From Micrococcaceae bacterium Sec5.7 (GTDB lineage Bacteria; Actinomycetota; Actinomycetes; Actinomycetales; Micrococcaceae): a stretch of 64,000 nucleotides of DNA. The notes beneath the pieces were generated by a model. It saw only the letters and a program-made list of their open reading frames with translations, was not told the origin of the DNA and ran no database searches. Both the position numbers and the translations under genes were made by a program. Every line of letters starts with the position of its first letter. Position 1 is the stretch's first letter. The stretch covers positions 682,001 through 746,000 of the forward strand of contig CP144169.1 in NCBI GenBank assembly GCA_039636785.1, read 5' to 3'. Below, piece after piece: positions 7,762 to 16,949 of this stretch.

Positions 7762-8664
7762 CTAGAGGGTTGCGAAGACCTCGCGCAGGAGCTTGGCGGT
7801 CTCGGACGGCGTCTTGCCGACCTTCACGCCTGCAGCCTCGAGGGCTTCCTTTTTGGCCTGTGCGGTTCCGGCGGAGCCTGAGACGATGGCGCCGGCGTGG
7901 CCCATGGTCTTGCCTTCCGGAGCTGTGAAGCCGGCTACATAGCCGACAACCGGCTTGGTGACGTGCGCCTTGATGTAGTCCGCGGCACGTTCTTCGGCGT
8001 CGCCGCCGATCTCGCCGATCATGACGATCGCCTTTGTCTCCGGGTCGGCTTCGAAGGCTGCCAGGGCGTCGATGTGGGTGGTGCCGATGACCGGGTCGCC
8101 GCCGATGCCGATGGCGGTCGAGAAGCCCAGGTCGCGCAGTTCGTACATCATCTGGTAGGTCAGGGTACCGGACTTGGAGACGAGGCCGATGGGGCCCTTG
8201 CCCGTGATGTTTGCCGGCGTGATGCCTACGAGGGCCTCGCCCGGGGTGATGATGCCGGGGCAGTTCGGGCCGATGATCCGGGTGACCTGCTTGCCGTCGG
8301 CGTCGACCTTGGACTGCGCCAGTGCCCAGAACTCGGCAGAGTCCTGGACCGGCACGCCTTCGGTGATGATGACGACCAGGCCGATGCCGGCCTCGATGGC
8401 TTCAATGACGGCGTCCTTGGTGAAGGCCGGCGGCACGAAGACGATGGAAACGTCAGAACCGGTCTCGGCCATGGCTTCCTTGACGGTGCCGAAAACGGTG
8501 ATTTCGTTGTCGCCGTGCAGGACCGTGGTGCCGGCCTTGCGGGCGTTGACGCCGCCAACGATGTTGGTGCCCGCCTTCAGCATCAGGGCGGTGTGTTTGG
8601 TGCCTTCGCCGCCGGTGATGCCCTGGACGATGACCTTGGAGTCCTTGTTCAGATAAATAGACAT
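7762..8664 (-). CDS. sucD: Succinyl-CoA synthetase, alpha subunit
   Basis: A 300-residue alpha subunit of succinate-CoA ligase, a TCA-cycle enzyme making ATP or GTP from succinyl-CoA. The N-terminal CoA-binding Rossmann segment ([15 protein letters not shown]) is followed by [14 protein letters not shown] and the GHAGAIV segment carrying the phosphorylated histidine. AAAGGGA precedes the ATG. It lies 11 bases downstream of sucC, with which it forms the active complex. The palindromic repeat beyond its stop probably terminates the operon. Confidence 0.96.
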   Translation of the reverse strand: MSIYLNKDSKVIVQGITGGEGTKHTALMLKAGTNIVGGVNARKAGTTVLHGDNEITVFGTVKEAMAETGSDVSIVFVPPAFTKDAVIEAIEAGIGLVVIITEGVPVQDSAEFWALAQSKVDADGKQVTRIIGPNCPGIITPGEALVGITPANITGKGPIGLVSKSGTLTYQMMYELRDLGFSTAIGIGGDPVIGTTHIDALAAFEADPETKAIVMIGEIGGDAEERAADYIKAHVTKPVVGYVAGFTAPEGKTMGHAGAIVSGSAGTAQAKKEALEAAGVKVGKTPSETAKLLREVFATL

Positions 8665-8675
8665 AACGGGTCCCT

Positions 8676-9845
8676 TTACTTCGCTGCGTTGGCGAGCTCG
8701 GCAGCCTTGTCGGCGCCCTCGTCCATGGTGGCGGCCAGGGTAACCAGCGGGTGGTTGGCCTCGGCCAGGATGCGGCGGCCTTCCTCAACGTTGTTGCCGT
8801 CGAGGCGGACTACCAGCGGCTTGTTCGCGGAGTGGCCCAGCTCGGCCAGCGCGCCAACGATGCCCTTGGCCACGGCGTCACAGGCGGTGATGCCGCCGAA
8901 GACGTTGACGAAGACAGCCTTGACCTGCGGATCGCCCAGGATGACGTCAAGGCCGGCAGCCATGACCTCGGCGGAAGCTCCACCGCCGATGTCCAGGAAG
9001 TTGGCGGGCTTGACGTTGCCGTGGTTCTCGCCTGCATAGGCAACAACATCCAGCGTGGACATGACAAGCCCGGCGCCGTTGCCGATGATGCCCACTTCGC
9101 CGTCCAGCTTGACGTAGTTGAGGTCCTGCGCCTTGGCCTTGGCCTCGAGCGGGTCAGCAGCGTCCTTGTCTTCAAGGTGTGCGTGCTTGGGGTGGCGGAA
9201 GTCGGCGTTCTCGTCCAGGGACACCTTGCCGTCGAGGGCGACGATGTCACCCGCACCGGTGAGGACCAGCGGGTTGACCTCAACCAGAGTTGCGTCTTCT
9301 TTCTTGAAAACGTCCCAGAGCTTGAGGATGACGTCGGCGACTTTGCCGCGCAGTTCCTCAGCGAACCCGGCTGCAGCAACGATTTCGTCCGCCTTGGCCT
9401 GGTCGATGCCCACGGCCGGATCGATAGCGATCTTGGCCAGTGCCTCAGGGCGTTCGACGGCGAGCTGCTCGATTTCCATGCCGCCTTCTACCGAGCACAT
9501 GGCCAGGTAGTTGCGGTTGGCCCGGTCCAGCAGGACCGAGAAGTAATATTCCTCGGCGATATCCGCACCCTGGGCAATCATCACCTTGTTAACGGTGTGG
9601 CCCTTGATGTCCATGCCCAGGATGTTGGTGGAGTGCCCAAGCGCCTCATCGGCGGTTTTGGCAACCTTCACGCCGCCGGCCTTGCCGCGGCCACCGGCCT
9701 TAACCTGGGCCTTGACGACAGTTACGCCGCCGATCTTCTCGGCAGCTGCCTTTGCTTCTTCTGGGGTGTACGCCACGATGCCAGCAAGCACGGGTACACC
9801 GTGCGCCTCGAACATATCGCGCGCCTGGTATTCAAACAGGTCCAC
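8676..9845 (-). CDS. sucC: Succinyl-CoA synthetase, beta subunit
   Basis: A 389-residue beta subunit with an ATP-grasp N-terminal domain ([37 protein letters not shown]) and a C-terminal flavodoxin-like domain ([29 protein letters not shown]). It supplies nucleotide and succinate binding to the SucCD complex. The start is a GTG with GAAGGA nine bases upstream. It is the first gene of sucCD; the 211 bases upstream (9846-10056) hold its promoter region, where I see no clear -35/-10 pair. Confidence 0.96.
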   Translation of the reverse strand: MDLFEYQARDMFEAHGVPVLAGIVAYTPEEAKAAAEKIGGVTVVKAQVKAGGRGKAGGVKVAKTADEALGHSTNILGMDIKGHTVNKVMIAQGADIAEEYYFSVLLDRANRNYLAMCSVEGGMEIEQLAVERPEALAKIAIDPAVGIDQAKADEIVAAAGFAEELRGKVADVILKLWDVFKKEDATLVEVNPLVLTGAGDIVALDGKVSLDENADFRHPKHAHLEDKDAADPLEAKAKAQDLNYVKLDGEVGIIGNGAGLVMSTLDVVAYAGENHGNVKPANFLDIGGGASAEVMAAGLDVILGDPQVKAVFVNVFGGITACDAVAKGIVGALAELGHSANKPLVVRLDGNNVEEGRRILAEANHPLVTLAATMDEGADKAAELANAAK

Positions 9846-10056
9846 GGTTTAGTGTCCTTCTACGTCGAAGTAGTTTCTGTACAGCCGGACCCCACGTAAT
9901 CGCGGTTACCGGGCTGCGGAACGCAAGCACCCTGCGGCTGTTTTGGAAACGAGCCACACGGCGCAATGCTCCACTGGGAACTCTAGTCCCCTGCAGGGCT
10001 CAGCCAGTTCCACACTACCTGTTATGTGAGTAACGACACTATTCTATGAGACGTAG

Positions 10057-10082
10057 AAAAACCGCTGGATTACGGGGTTTTT
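10057..10082 (-). terminator. Intrinsic terminator overlapping the lipoprotein stop
   Basis: AAAAACC (10057-10063) pairs with GGTTTTT (10076-10082). In minus-strand RNA this is an A-rich arm, a short loop and a GG-UUUUU arm followed by CU, close to a textbook intrinsic terminator. It overlaps the stop codon (10070-10072) of the lipoprotein gene and separates that gene from sucC. Confidence 0.55.
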
Positions 10083-10768
10083 GGGGCCCCGGAAGGGGTG
10101 GCCGGGGCCTTTTTACGGCCTCCGGATATCAGTTCGTAACGGTCCTTGCTGATGAAGAAAGCGACGCCCGCTGAGAGGTTTCCGCAGGCTACTCCGCCGT
10201 TGTATGCCGAGCAGCGCAGACCGTTGCGCTCCATGTTCTGCCCGTCCTGAAGCACCGGCAGCTTGGAGATGGGCCCATCCTTGCTGCCCTCGGGCCCGAA
10301 TTCAGATTCCATCTGCGTGACGCCGGAACGGCATCCGCCGTAACTGGCCTTGTCCGGAGTGAGCAATGCGATCCCGCCAAGGTAGCCCAGTCCGGTGCCG
10401 GCGCAGGTGTCCGTGGTGTCCGCAGCCCTTGGCCTGGGATAGGCCGCCAGCTCGCAATGGGCCACCGGAACGAGCGACAGCTTGTTGTTGGCCGCATCGG
10501 CGAAACTGTTCTGTTCATACGGCAGGTTAAGGTGTTCCCCGCGGGCTGATGTCAGCGAGCAGACCACATTCCGGTCTTCGGTGACGAAGTTCAGGACGTT
10601 CTCGCCGCTGGAAAAACTGCTGCCATCGATCACCGGTGCCTGTTCCAGCTGCTCCAGTGCAGGCAGCGGCGGCGGCGCTACGTAACCCGGATCCGTCTCG
10701 GTGAAGGTGCAGGCAGTGGCCGTCAGCAGAAAGAGGGCGGCCAGGATCCCCAATACAGTCCGTCGCAT
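10070..10768 (-). CDS. Putative secreted lipoprotein, DUF6636-like
   Basis: A 232-residue exported protein of unknown function. MRRTVLGILAALFLLTATAC is a lipoprotein signal peptide. The mature part has paired cysteines and two segments (FVTEDRNVVCSL near the start and GVACGNLSAGVAFFISKDRY near the end) that resemble actinobacterial DUF6636 proteins; I recognise this only by pattern. Three in-frame ATGs (10792, 10777, 10768) are possible starts; 10768 gives the cleanest signal peptide. It lies 49 bases after pcrA on the same strand and may be co-transcribed. Confidence 0.7.
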   Translation of the reverse strand: MRRTVLGILAALFLLTATACTFTETDPGYVAPPPLPALEQLEQAPVIDGSSFSSGENVLNFVTEDRNVVCSLTSARGEHLNLPYEQNSFADAANNKLSLVPVAHCELAAYPRPRAADTTDTCAGTGLGYLGGIALLTPDKASYGGCRSGVTQMESEFGPEGSKDGPISKLPVLQDGQNMERNGLRCSAYNGGVACGNLSAGVAFFISKDRYELISGGRKKAPATPSGAPKTP

Positions 10769-10817
10769 GGCAACCATTATGCCTGCCGCCATGCTGCCGG
10801 GAATCCAGGCGGGCCAG

Positions 10818-13310
10818 CTAGGAATCCAGTTTGGTCAGCGGCGCGTACCGCAGCAGCAGGCGCTTCTCGCCGATGCCGAACGTCACCTTGGCCACGGTTT
10901 TGTCCCCGGCGCCCTCAACTGCGAGCACCGTGCCGTTGCCGAAGCTGGTGTGGTTGACCTTGTCCCCCACGCTGACGGCGACAACTTCCTTTTGCGGCTG
11001 GACCCGGTTTTTGGCGACGGCTGCCGGCACATCCGCGTTGAACCCTGCAGTGGGGCTGGCTGCAGCACCCAGCGAGGCGCCTGCTCCCCAGAACGATCCG
11101 CCGTACCGGCTGGAGCCGATGGGCGCACCGCTCCCCCAGCCGCCGGCCTGCCGGCTGGATCCTTCGCGCTTCCACTCCACCAGTTCGGCCGGGATCTCCT
11201 CGATGAACTGGCTGGCCGGGTTGTACTGGCTCTGGCCCCACATGCTTCGGACCTCGGAGCGGGTGAGGTAAAGCCGTTTTCGCGCACGGGTCAGGCCCAC
11301 ATAGGCCAGCCGCCGCTCCTCGGCGAGTTCCTTGGGGTCCGTGGCCGAACGCTGGTGCGGGAACAGGCCGTGCTCCATACCGGTCAGGAACACCACAGGG
11401 AACTCCAGGCCCTTGGCCGTGTGCAGGGTCATCAGCGTGACCACGCCCAGGCGCTTGGCTTCCGCAACGGCGGCATCGATGTCCGCGCCCGGGGCGTCAG
11501 GGATCTGATCTGCGTCAGCCACGAGGGACACCTGCTCCAGGAAGGCGCCCAGGGAACCTTCGGGGTTCTCCTGTTCGTATTCACGCACGACGGCGACGAG
11601 TTCCGCCAGGTTTTCCACCCGGGACTCGTCCTGGGGATCAGTGCTGGAACGCAATCCGGCGAGGTAGCCGGTCTGTTCAAGCACTGCTTCCAGCGCCGCG
11701 GCAGCGCCGGATCCCGAAGCCACCTCGGCCAGATCATCAAGCAGTTTCACAAAGCCCAGGACGGCGTTGACCGAGCGGGTGGCCATGCCCGGCGCCTCCT
11801 CGGCGCGGCGTGCGGCGGCCATGAAGGACGTCCGCTCGCGCTGGGCCAGGGACGCCACGGCACCCTCGGCGCGGTCGCCGATGCCGCGCTTGGGTTCGTT
11901 GAGCACCCGGCGGAGGTTGACGTCGTCGTCCGGGTTGACCAGCACCCGCAGGTACGCGAGCGCGTCCTTGATTTCCTTGCGCTCGTAGAACCGGGTGCCG
12001 CCCACCACCTTGTACGGCAGTCCAACGCGGACCAGCACGTCTTCAATGGACCGGGACTGCGCGTTGGTGCGGTAGAAAATGGCGACGTCGCCGGGGCGGA
12101 GGTTGTCCTCGTCCTGCAGCCGGTCGATTTCCTTGGCGATGAACCGGGCTTCGTCGTGCTCGTTTTCGCCAACGTAGCCGATAATTTTGTGGCCGTCGCC
12201 CTCGGCAGTCCACAGCCGTTTTTCGGGCCGGTTTGGATTCCGCGAGATCACCGAGTTTGCCGCGCTCAGGATGGTCTGGGTGGAGCGGTAGTTCTGCTCC
12301 AGCTTGATGGTCTGCGCGTCCGGGTAGTCCTTCTCGAACTCCACAATGTTGCGGATGTCGGCGCCGCGGAAAGCGTAGATGGACTGATCGGAATCGCCCA
12401 CGACGGTGAGCTCGGCCGAGCCGGGTCCCTCGCCCACGATTTCGCGCACGAGTGCGTACTGCGCATGGTTGGTGTCCTGGTATTCGTCCACCAGGACGTG
12501 CCGGAAGCGCCGGCGGTAGGAGTCAGCCAGTGCGGGGAAGGCCCGGAACATGTAGACGGTCTGGGCGATCAGATCGTCAAAGTCCATGGCATTCGCCTGG
12601 CGCAGGCGCTGGGTGTAGCCCTTGTAGACGTCGGCCACGGCAGCCTCGAAGGGATCGTTATGGTTGGCGCCGGACGCGTAGGCGTCGTCGTCGATCAGCT
12701 CATTCTTGAGCGCTGAGATTTTGTGCTGGATGGCCTTGGGCGCGAACCGCTTGGGGTCCAGCTCCAGGTTCTTGGACACCAGGGTGATGAGCCGCAGGGA
12801 ATCCGCGGAGTCGTAGATGGAGAAGTTGGAGTTCAGGCCGATGTTTCCAGCCTCGCGGCGCAGGATCCGCACGCAGGAGGAGTGGAACGTGGAGATCCAC
12901 ATGGTCTTGGCCCTGGCACCCACCAGGGCTTCAATACGCTCCCGCATCTCCGCGGCGGCCTTGTTGGTGAAGGTGATCGCAAGGATCTCGCCGTAGTGGG
13001 CACGGCCGGTGGCGATCAGGTAGGCGATCCTGTTGCTGAGCACCCTGGTCTTGCCTGATCCGGCGCCCGCCACAATCAGCAGCGCACTGCCGGAGTGCTT
13101 GACTGCTTCCTCCTGCTGCGGGTTCAAGCCCTGCAGCAGTTCCTTGGCATCAGGCAGCTGCGGGCGTGCCCACTTCCCGGGCTTGTCCGGTCCGCCACCC
13201 CCGGGTCCAACCGGGAACGGCACGTTTTCGGCGCGCGACTTAGTGGGGACGGCTGCCTTGGAGGCAGCCCTGAACGGTCCGTCAGCATACGGGTCAAACA
13301 ACATATCCAT
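10818..13310 (-). CDS. pcrA: ATP-dependent DNA helicase, UvrD/PcrA type
   Basis: An 830-residue superfamily-1A 3'-5' helicase for nucleotide-excision repair, replication restart and removal of RecA filaments. Motifs in order are the Q motif (LNPQQEEAV), Walker A (GAGSGKTRVL), motif II (LVDEYQDTNHAQ), motif III (GDSDQSIYAFRGAD), motif IV (QNYRST), motif V (TLHTAKGLEFPVVFL) and motif VI (YVGLTRARKRLYL). A low-complexity linker and a C-terminal Tudor-like fold (GDKVNHTSFGNGTVLA) complete the PcrA layout. The ATG at 13310 (GAAGG upstream) is preferred to a GTG at 13343 lacking a site. It follows the phosphatase gene on the same strand. Confidence 0.95.
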   Translation of the reverse strand: MDMLFDPYADGPFRAASKAAVPTKSRAENVPFPVGPGGGGPDKPGKWARPQLPDAKELLQGLNPQQEEAVKHSGSALLIVAGAGSGKTRVLSNRIAYLIATGRAHYGEILAITFTNKAAAEMRERIEALVGARAKTMWISTFHSSCVRILRREAGNIGLNSNFSIYDSADSLRLITLVSKNLELDPKRFAPKAIQHKISALKNELIDDDAYASGANHNDPFEAAVADVYKGYTQRLRQANAMDFDDLIAQTVYMFRAFPALADSYRRRFRHVLVDEYQDTNHAQYALVREIVGEGPGSAELTVVGDSDQSIYAFRGADIRNIVEFEKDYPDAQTIKLEQNYRSTQTILSAANSVISRNPNRPEKRLWTAEGDGHKIIGYVGENEHDEARFIAKEIDRLQDEDNLRPGDVAIFYRTNAQSRSIEDVLVRVGLPYKVVGGTRFYERKEIKDALAYLRVLVNPDDDVNLRRVLNEPKRGIGDRAEGAVASLAQRERTSFMAAARRAEEAPGMATRSVNAVLGFVKLLDDLAEVASGSGAAAALEAVLEQTGYLAGLRSSTDPQDESRVENLAELVAVVREYEQENPEGSLGAFLEQVSLVADADQIPDAPGADIDAAVAEAKRLGVVTLMTLHTAKGLEFPVVFLTGMEHGLFPHQRSATDPKELAEERRLAYVGLTRARKRLYLTRSEVRSMWGQSQYNPASQFIEEIPAELVEWKREGSSRQAGGWGSGAPIGSSRYGGSFWGAGASLGAAASPTAGFNADVPAAVAKNRVQPQKEVVAVSVGDKVNHTSFGNGTVLAVEGAGDKTVAKVTFGIGEKRLLLRYAPLTKLDS

Positions 13311-13424
13311 GGTGCCTTCAAGTCTAGGCGGTGGGGCCGACACTGACTTCCGGCCTGTAGAGCCTTTAGATTCCGTGGAGCCCGTAGACCCTGTGGATCA
13401 AGCCGGCGGGACAGCGGCAGGGAC

Positions 13425-14273
13425 TCAGCCCACCGAGCCTGACTCGAGCGCGGCGCGCAACTCGCGCACCGCCGTCGTGCCTCCCGCCATGAACCACTCA
13501 AGTCCGTTGACGCGGACGACGTCGGCGGCCCCGCCGGCCGCAAGGACGATCGCCTTTCCGGGCAGCCAGTCCCATTCCGGGCAGCTGTGCTGGAACCAGC
13601 ACCCCAGTTCGCCGTCGGCCACACGGCCGAGGTCGCACGAGCCGGAACCGAGCATGCGGAGCGAAGCTGCGGACGTCGCCGCCGCGTGCCAGGGCATGGC
13701 GCACAGGGGATCGGCCAGCCAGCCGGGATGGATATACGTGGCCGCGCCGATTTCAGCCAGCGGAAGCGCCGCGCGGGCTGCGCCGCCTTCAGAGAAGCTG
13801 GTGAGGGGATCCCCGTTGAGTGTTGCGGGACGCCCGGTTCCTCCCAGCCACAGCTTGTCTTCCTCCGGCTGGAAAATGGCGCCCAGCACCACATCCTGTT
13901 CGTCTTTGAGCGCGATGGCGGAGCACCAGTAGGTGGAGCCGTTGAGGAAGTTGTAGGTGCCGTCCACGGGGTCGATGACCCAGGTCCGGCCGCTTGCCCC
14001 CTGGACGGAGGCGCCCTCCTCGCCCAGGATGCCGTCGTCGGGCCGGCAGCGCTGCAGCTGTTCCAGCACATAGGCTTCGGCCGCGTGGTCGGCTGCGGTG
14101 ACGACGTCGGAAACCGACGTTTTGCGGTGCCCTTCGAGGCCGCCCAGGCGCATCATCAGAGCCAGCATCCCGGCCTCGCGGACCAGCGCCGAGGCGAGCC
14201 CGGCATCGTCCAGGGAGGGGCTCAGTTCAGCCGCGCTGTGTCTTCCAAGTTTGTGTCTTCCAAGTTCGGTCAC
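13425..14273 (-). CDS. Inositol monophosphatase family protein
   Basis: A 282-residue Mg-dependent phosphatase of the IMPase/SuhB/CysQ superfamily. Metal-binding motifs are GEEGAS, WVIDPVDGTYNF (motif 1) and EWDWLPGKAIVLAAGG (motif 2). Family members hydrolyse inositol-1-phosphate, histidinol phosphate, or 3'-phosphoadenosine phosphates; which applies cannot be told from sequence alone. The GTG at 14273 is chosen because the longer frame (to 14432) crosses the divergent gene's start. It lies 114 bases ahead of pcrA on the same strand. Confidence 0.82.
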   Translation of the reverse strand: MTELGRHKLGRHSAAELSPSLDDAGLASALVREAGMLALMMRLGGLEGHRKTSVSDVVTAADHAAEAYVLEQLQRCRPDDGILGEEGASVQGASGRTWVIDPVDGTYNFLNGSTYWCSAIALKDEQDVVLGAIFQPEEDKLWLGGTGRPATLNGDPLTSFSEGGAARAALPLAEIGAATYIHPGWLADPLCAMPWHAAATSAASLRMLGSGSCDLGRVADGELGCWFQHSCPEWDWLPGKAIVLAAGGAADVVRVNGLEWFMAGGTTAVRELRAALESGSVG

Positions 14274-14366
14274 GGGTCCCAGCCTATCGGCGGCCGGTGG
14301 GAGTGAACAGGCGATGCCGTGCAGCCGGCGCCGAGGCCGCCTCGGTCCGCAGTCCATAATGGATCC

Positions 14367-15008
14367 ATGGCCAAGACACCAGCACAGCGGATCAAGAAAC
14401 ACGGCGCCAACGCGGCCGTACCCCGGCATCACCTGCCGCCGGTGATCAACCCCACCACCGGCCGCACACCGCGGAAAGCACAGAACAACAGCAACCTCAT
14501 TGTCATTGCGGGGGTGGTGGCCAGCCTGTTCCTATTCTGGTACGTGCACGTGCTCACGCTGGATCAGCTCACGCAGCTCACCGGCGGCGTGCCCATGCCC
14601 GATTCCCTCATCGGCGGTTTTGACCAGGGGTTCGTTGAGCTGTTGCGAGCTGTGATGAACAGTGATGCCCTTGGTCAGCTCAATTACGTCCACAAGACCG
14701 CCGGCACCTTGTTCCCGCTGATCTTCGGCTTCACCTGGCTTCTGCTGATCGGCACCAATGTTGCGCGCAAACCGCTGCGTTGGGCGCTCTGGGCCGTTCC
14801 CCTCCTGTTTGTGGTGGTCCGTGTGTGGGGCAATGTGGCCATCGATTCGATGATGTCCGCCGTAAGGGTCGACGGCGGCCAGGTTGCCCTGGCATCCGGA
14901 CTCACCGTTGCGGGCTGGGTCCTGCTGGTGCTGAGCCTGCTGGCCGGCGGCGCCGCGGTGTTCCTCGGCAAACGCGCCCCCGGGAAGCCCCCGGGTCCGT
15001 CAAAGTAG
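14367..15008 (+). CDS. Hypothetical membrane protein (4 TM)
   Basis: A 213-residue membrane protein I do not recognise. A basic cytosolic N-terminus of about 45 residues (MAKTPAQRIKKHGANAAVPR) precedes four hydrophobic segments: LIVIAGVVASLFLFWYVHVL, a second near TLFPLIFGFTWLLLIG, a third WALWAVPLLFVVVRVWG, and a fourth VAGWVLLVLSLLAGGAAVFL. The ATG at 14367 is used. Its 3' end overlaps the convergent DUF998-like gene by nine bases. No catalytic motif is visible. Confidence 0.72.
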   Translation: MAKTPAQRIKKHGANAAVPRHHLPPVINPTTGRTPRKAQNNSNLIVIAGVVASLFLFWYVHVLTLDQLTQLTGGVPMPDSLIGGFDQGFVELLRAVMNSDALGQLNYVHKTAGTLFPLIFGFTWLLLIGTNVARKPLRWALWAVPLLFVVVRVWGNVAIDSMMSAVRVDGGQVALASGLTVAGWVLLVLSLLAGGAAVFLGKRAPGKPPGPSK

Positions 15009-15803
15009 CCCCCGGCCCCGGTCACGCGCGGGCCCCACAACCCCTGGCCGCCGGGCCCTGGCCAGCGCCCGTTCGTGCCTCACGCGCTGTGCGATCACCA
15101 GGCCCACGGCGGCCATGCCGATGGTGATGGGGTACCCCATCAGCCGTTCAAGGGTGCCGGGTTCCGGAACATCCATGCCGGTGACGCCGCCGGTAACCAC
15201 AGCGGCCAGTGATACCAGACCGCAGCCCAGGATGATCCAGCCCAGCGGCGTTTGCCGGAGCCAGAGCACACCCAGCAGGATCAGGGCCAGTGCCCCCGCG
15301 ATGAAGAACATCAGGGCACCGGTCAAGTGCCATCTCGAGCCCGCATCTTCGGGCACGAGGCCCACCAACATGGTCCCGGAACCTGCCGTCCCGCTCAGCA
15401 CCCGGACAGCCGCCGCGGTGAACCACGGCCCCCTGTACGCCTTGCCGCTGGATACCCGGACACCCGGCCTGGCGGCGATGCACAACAGGGCAGAGCTCAG
15501 CAGAATTGCGCCAAGGACCATGCCCAGCCCCTGTATCAGAAACGAGACATTCATCAGCAGATGCAGCGGTGAACAGATGTCCCTGTCGTCGTAGATACCG
15601 CAGTGGATGGCACCAAGATCGCTGATGTAGCCGGTCCGGCGGTCGTACGGCTGCGGCCCGCCCCAGGCACCGATCACGGCCGCCTCGGCCACGAAATACT
15701 GCACCACGCTGAGCTTCGCCCAGGCACCGATGTACTGGCGCGTTGAGGTTATGTCGGGGATGTAGCCGCCGTAGGCGGAGGACGTGGCAGCTGCTGCGGT
15801 CAT
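15000..15803 (-). CDS. DUF998-family membrane protein
   Basis: A 267-residue integral membrane protein with six to seven hydrophobic helices. The PYDRRTGYISDLGAIHCG segment and the early VVQYFVAEAAVIGAW helix match the DUF998 family, in which a YS(I/D)LG-like motif follows helix 1. Function is unknown for the family. It is convergent with the four-TM protein gene and divergent from the tRNA-Arg gene. The C-terminus is very Arg-rich (RRPGVVGPARDRGRGLL), probably cytosolic. Confidence 0.75.
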   Translation of the reverse strand: MTAAAATSSAYGGYIPDITSTRQYIGAWAKLSVVQYFVAEAAVIGAWGGPQPYDRRTGYISDLGAIHCGIYDDRDICSPLHLLMNVSFLIQGLGMVLGAILLSSALLCIAARPGVRVSSGKAYRGPWFTAAAVRVLSGTAGSGTMLVGLVPEDAGSRWHLTGALMFFIAGALALILLGVLWLRQTPLGWIILGCGLVSLAAVVTGGVTGMDVPEPGTLERLMGYPITIGMAAVGLVIAQRVRHERALARARRPGVVGPARDRGRGLL

Positions 15804-15890
15804 GCCAAGAGCGTAGTACGCGCTGTCACCTTGTATGCTTGTAACCGTGTCCAGACGTGCCGGCCCCGCTGCCGGCCGTTACGGATGCCC

Positions 15891-15963
15891 GCCCTCGTAG
15901 CTCAGTGGATAGAGCACGGCTCTCCTAAAGCCGGTGTCGTTGGTTCGATTCCAATCGAGGGCA
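15891..15963 (+). tRNA. tRNA-Arg(CCT)
   Basis: A complete 73-base cloverleaf. The acceptor stem GCCCTCG pairs with CGAGGGC; the D arm is GCTC/GAGC; the anticodon stem CGGCT/AGCCG encloses CTCCTAA with anticodon CCT (reads AGG); the T arm is GTTGG-TTCGATT-CCAAT. The discriminator base is A and no CCA is encoded. A GCCGGC-N6-GCCGGC hairpin lies 15 bases upstream. The next coding frame opens two bases after the tRNA end. Confidence 0.97.
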
Positions 15964-15964
15964 C

Positions 15965-16507
15965 TTGAAACCCCAGGTCCCGGGAACCAGCCCGGTTTTC
16001 GAGCTTCGCGCCTATCTGCTCGGCGCTGATCTGACGGGGCGCTGGTCCGTGGACCGGAAACTCGTTGACCGGGCCTCCGGCACCCGCGGAACCTTCACCG
16101 GCGTCGTACGCTTTTTCGAAGCGGACGACGGCGGCCTCCGCCTTCACGAAGAAGGCACCATGCGCTGGCCTTCTTTCACCGGGCCCGCCAGCCGCGATTA
16201 CCTGCTGCGTCCCGCAGAGTCCAGCGACGCGATGGTGGTGTTCTTTCCCGACGGCCGGCCCTTCCACCGGATGAGCTTCGCGGCGTCCGCCAACGAAGAC
16301 CAGCACTGGTGCGATCCCGATACCTACCGGGTGAATTACACCCTGCACGGGCCGGACAGCTTCGGTTACTGCTGGGACGTGCAGGGGCCACGGAAGGACC
16401 TGCTGCTGGAGACCGTGCTGCAGCGGCAACCTTCGCGGCATCTGCCAGGGCTACAGGAGCCAGGCCCACAAAAGCCGGGCGCCTACGGGCTAGGCTCAAA
16501 CACGTGA
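15965..16507 (+). CDS. DUF6314 family protein
   Basis: A 180-residue soluble protein resembling DUF6314, lipocalin-like beta-barrels of unknown function. Visible segments are LLGADLTGRWSVDRKLVDR, GVVRFFEADDGGLRLHEEGT, VVFFPDGRPFHRM and the C-terminal HGPDSFGYCWDVQGPRKDLLL. The only start upstream of the conserved region is TTG at 15965, two bases after the tRNA 3' end; the frame is closed by TAA at 15926 inside the tRNA and has no ATG or GTG between. No ribosome-binding site is possible outside the tRNA. Its stop overlaps the Nudix start as GTGA. Confidence 0.75.
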   Translation: MKPQVPGTSPVFELRAYLLGADLTGRWSVDRKLVDRASGTRGTFTGVVRFFEADDGGLRLHEEGTMRWPSFTGPASRDYLLRPAESSDAMVVFFPDGRPFHRMSFAASANEDQHWCDPDTYRVNYTLHGPDSFGYCWDVQGPRKDLLLETVLQRQPSRHLPGLQEPGPQKPGAYGLGSNT

Positions 16508-16902
16508 ATCCCCGCATTATTGTCTCCGCCGTCTGCGTTTTCGACCAGGCGGGCCGGCTCCTGACCGTCCGCAAACGCGGCACGGACAAATTCATGCATC
16601 CCGGCGGAAAGCCGGAGCCGGGCGAAACTGCCGCGCAGGCAGCCGCGCGCGAGCTTCAGGAGGAAGTGGGGATCGCGCTGGCCCCGGAGCAACTCAAGCT
16701 GATGGGCGTCTGGCTGGCTGATGCGGCCAACGAGGCCGCCACGGAGATCGAGGCCACGGTATTCAGCGCCCCGGGCGTCTGGACCGCGCACCCGTCCGCC
16801 GAAATTGCCGAGATCCGCTGGCTGGACCTGACCGGCGAATTGCCGGACGACCTGGCGCCGTTGCTCACCGACCACATCCTCCCGGCGATTGCACCGCGAT
16901 GA
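16504..16902 (+). CDS. Nudix hydrolase
   Basis: A 132-residue Nudix enzyme hydrolysing a nucleoside diphosphate linked to another group. The Nudix box is complete: GGKPEPGETAAQAAARELQE followed by EVGI, with the metal-binding RExxEE core. The N-terminal RIIVSAVCVFDQAGRLLTVR is the first beta strand of the MutT fold. It starts at GTG within the DUF6314 stop (GTGA), so the two are translationally coupled. The substrate is unknown; small 130-residue members include MutT-like house-cleaning and ADP-ribose enzymes. Confidence 0.88.
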   Translation: MNPRIIVSAVCVFDQAGRLLTVRKRGTDKFMHPGGKPEPGETAAQAAARELQEEVGIALAPEQLKLMGVWLADAANEAATEIEATVFSAPGVWTAHPSAEIAEIRWLDLTGELPDDLAPLLTDHILPAIAPR

Positions 16903-16949
16903 TCCATGCACCGGGATGGCCTGCTGATCCCCGCACCCGGTGAAGCAAG

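Noticed and set aside
10701..12716. 671-codon plus-strand frame opposite pcrA
   Set aside because: It is antisense to well-conserved helicase motifs and consists of high-GC shadow sequence (AGQLGIQFGQRRVPQQ type) with no domain.
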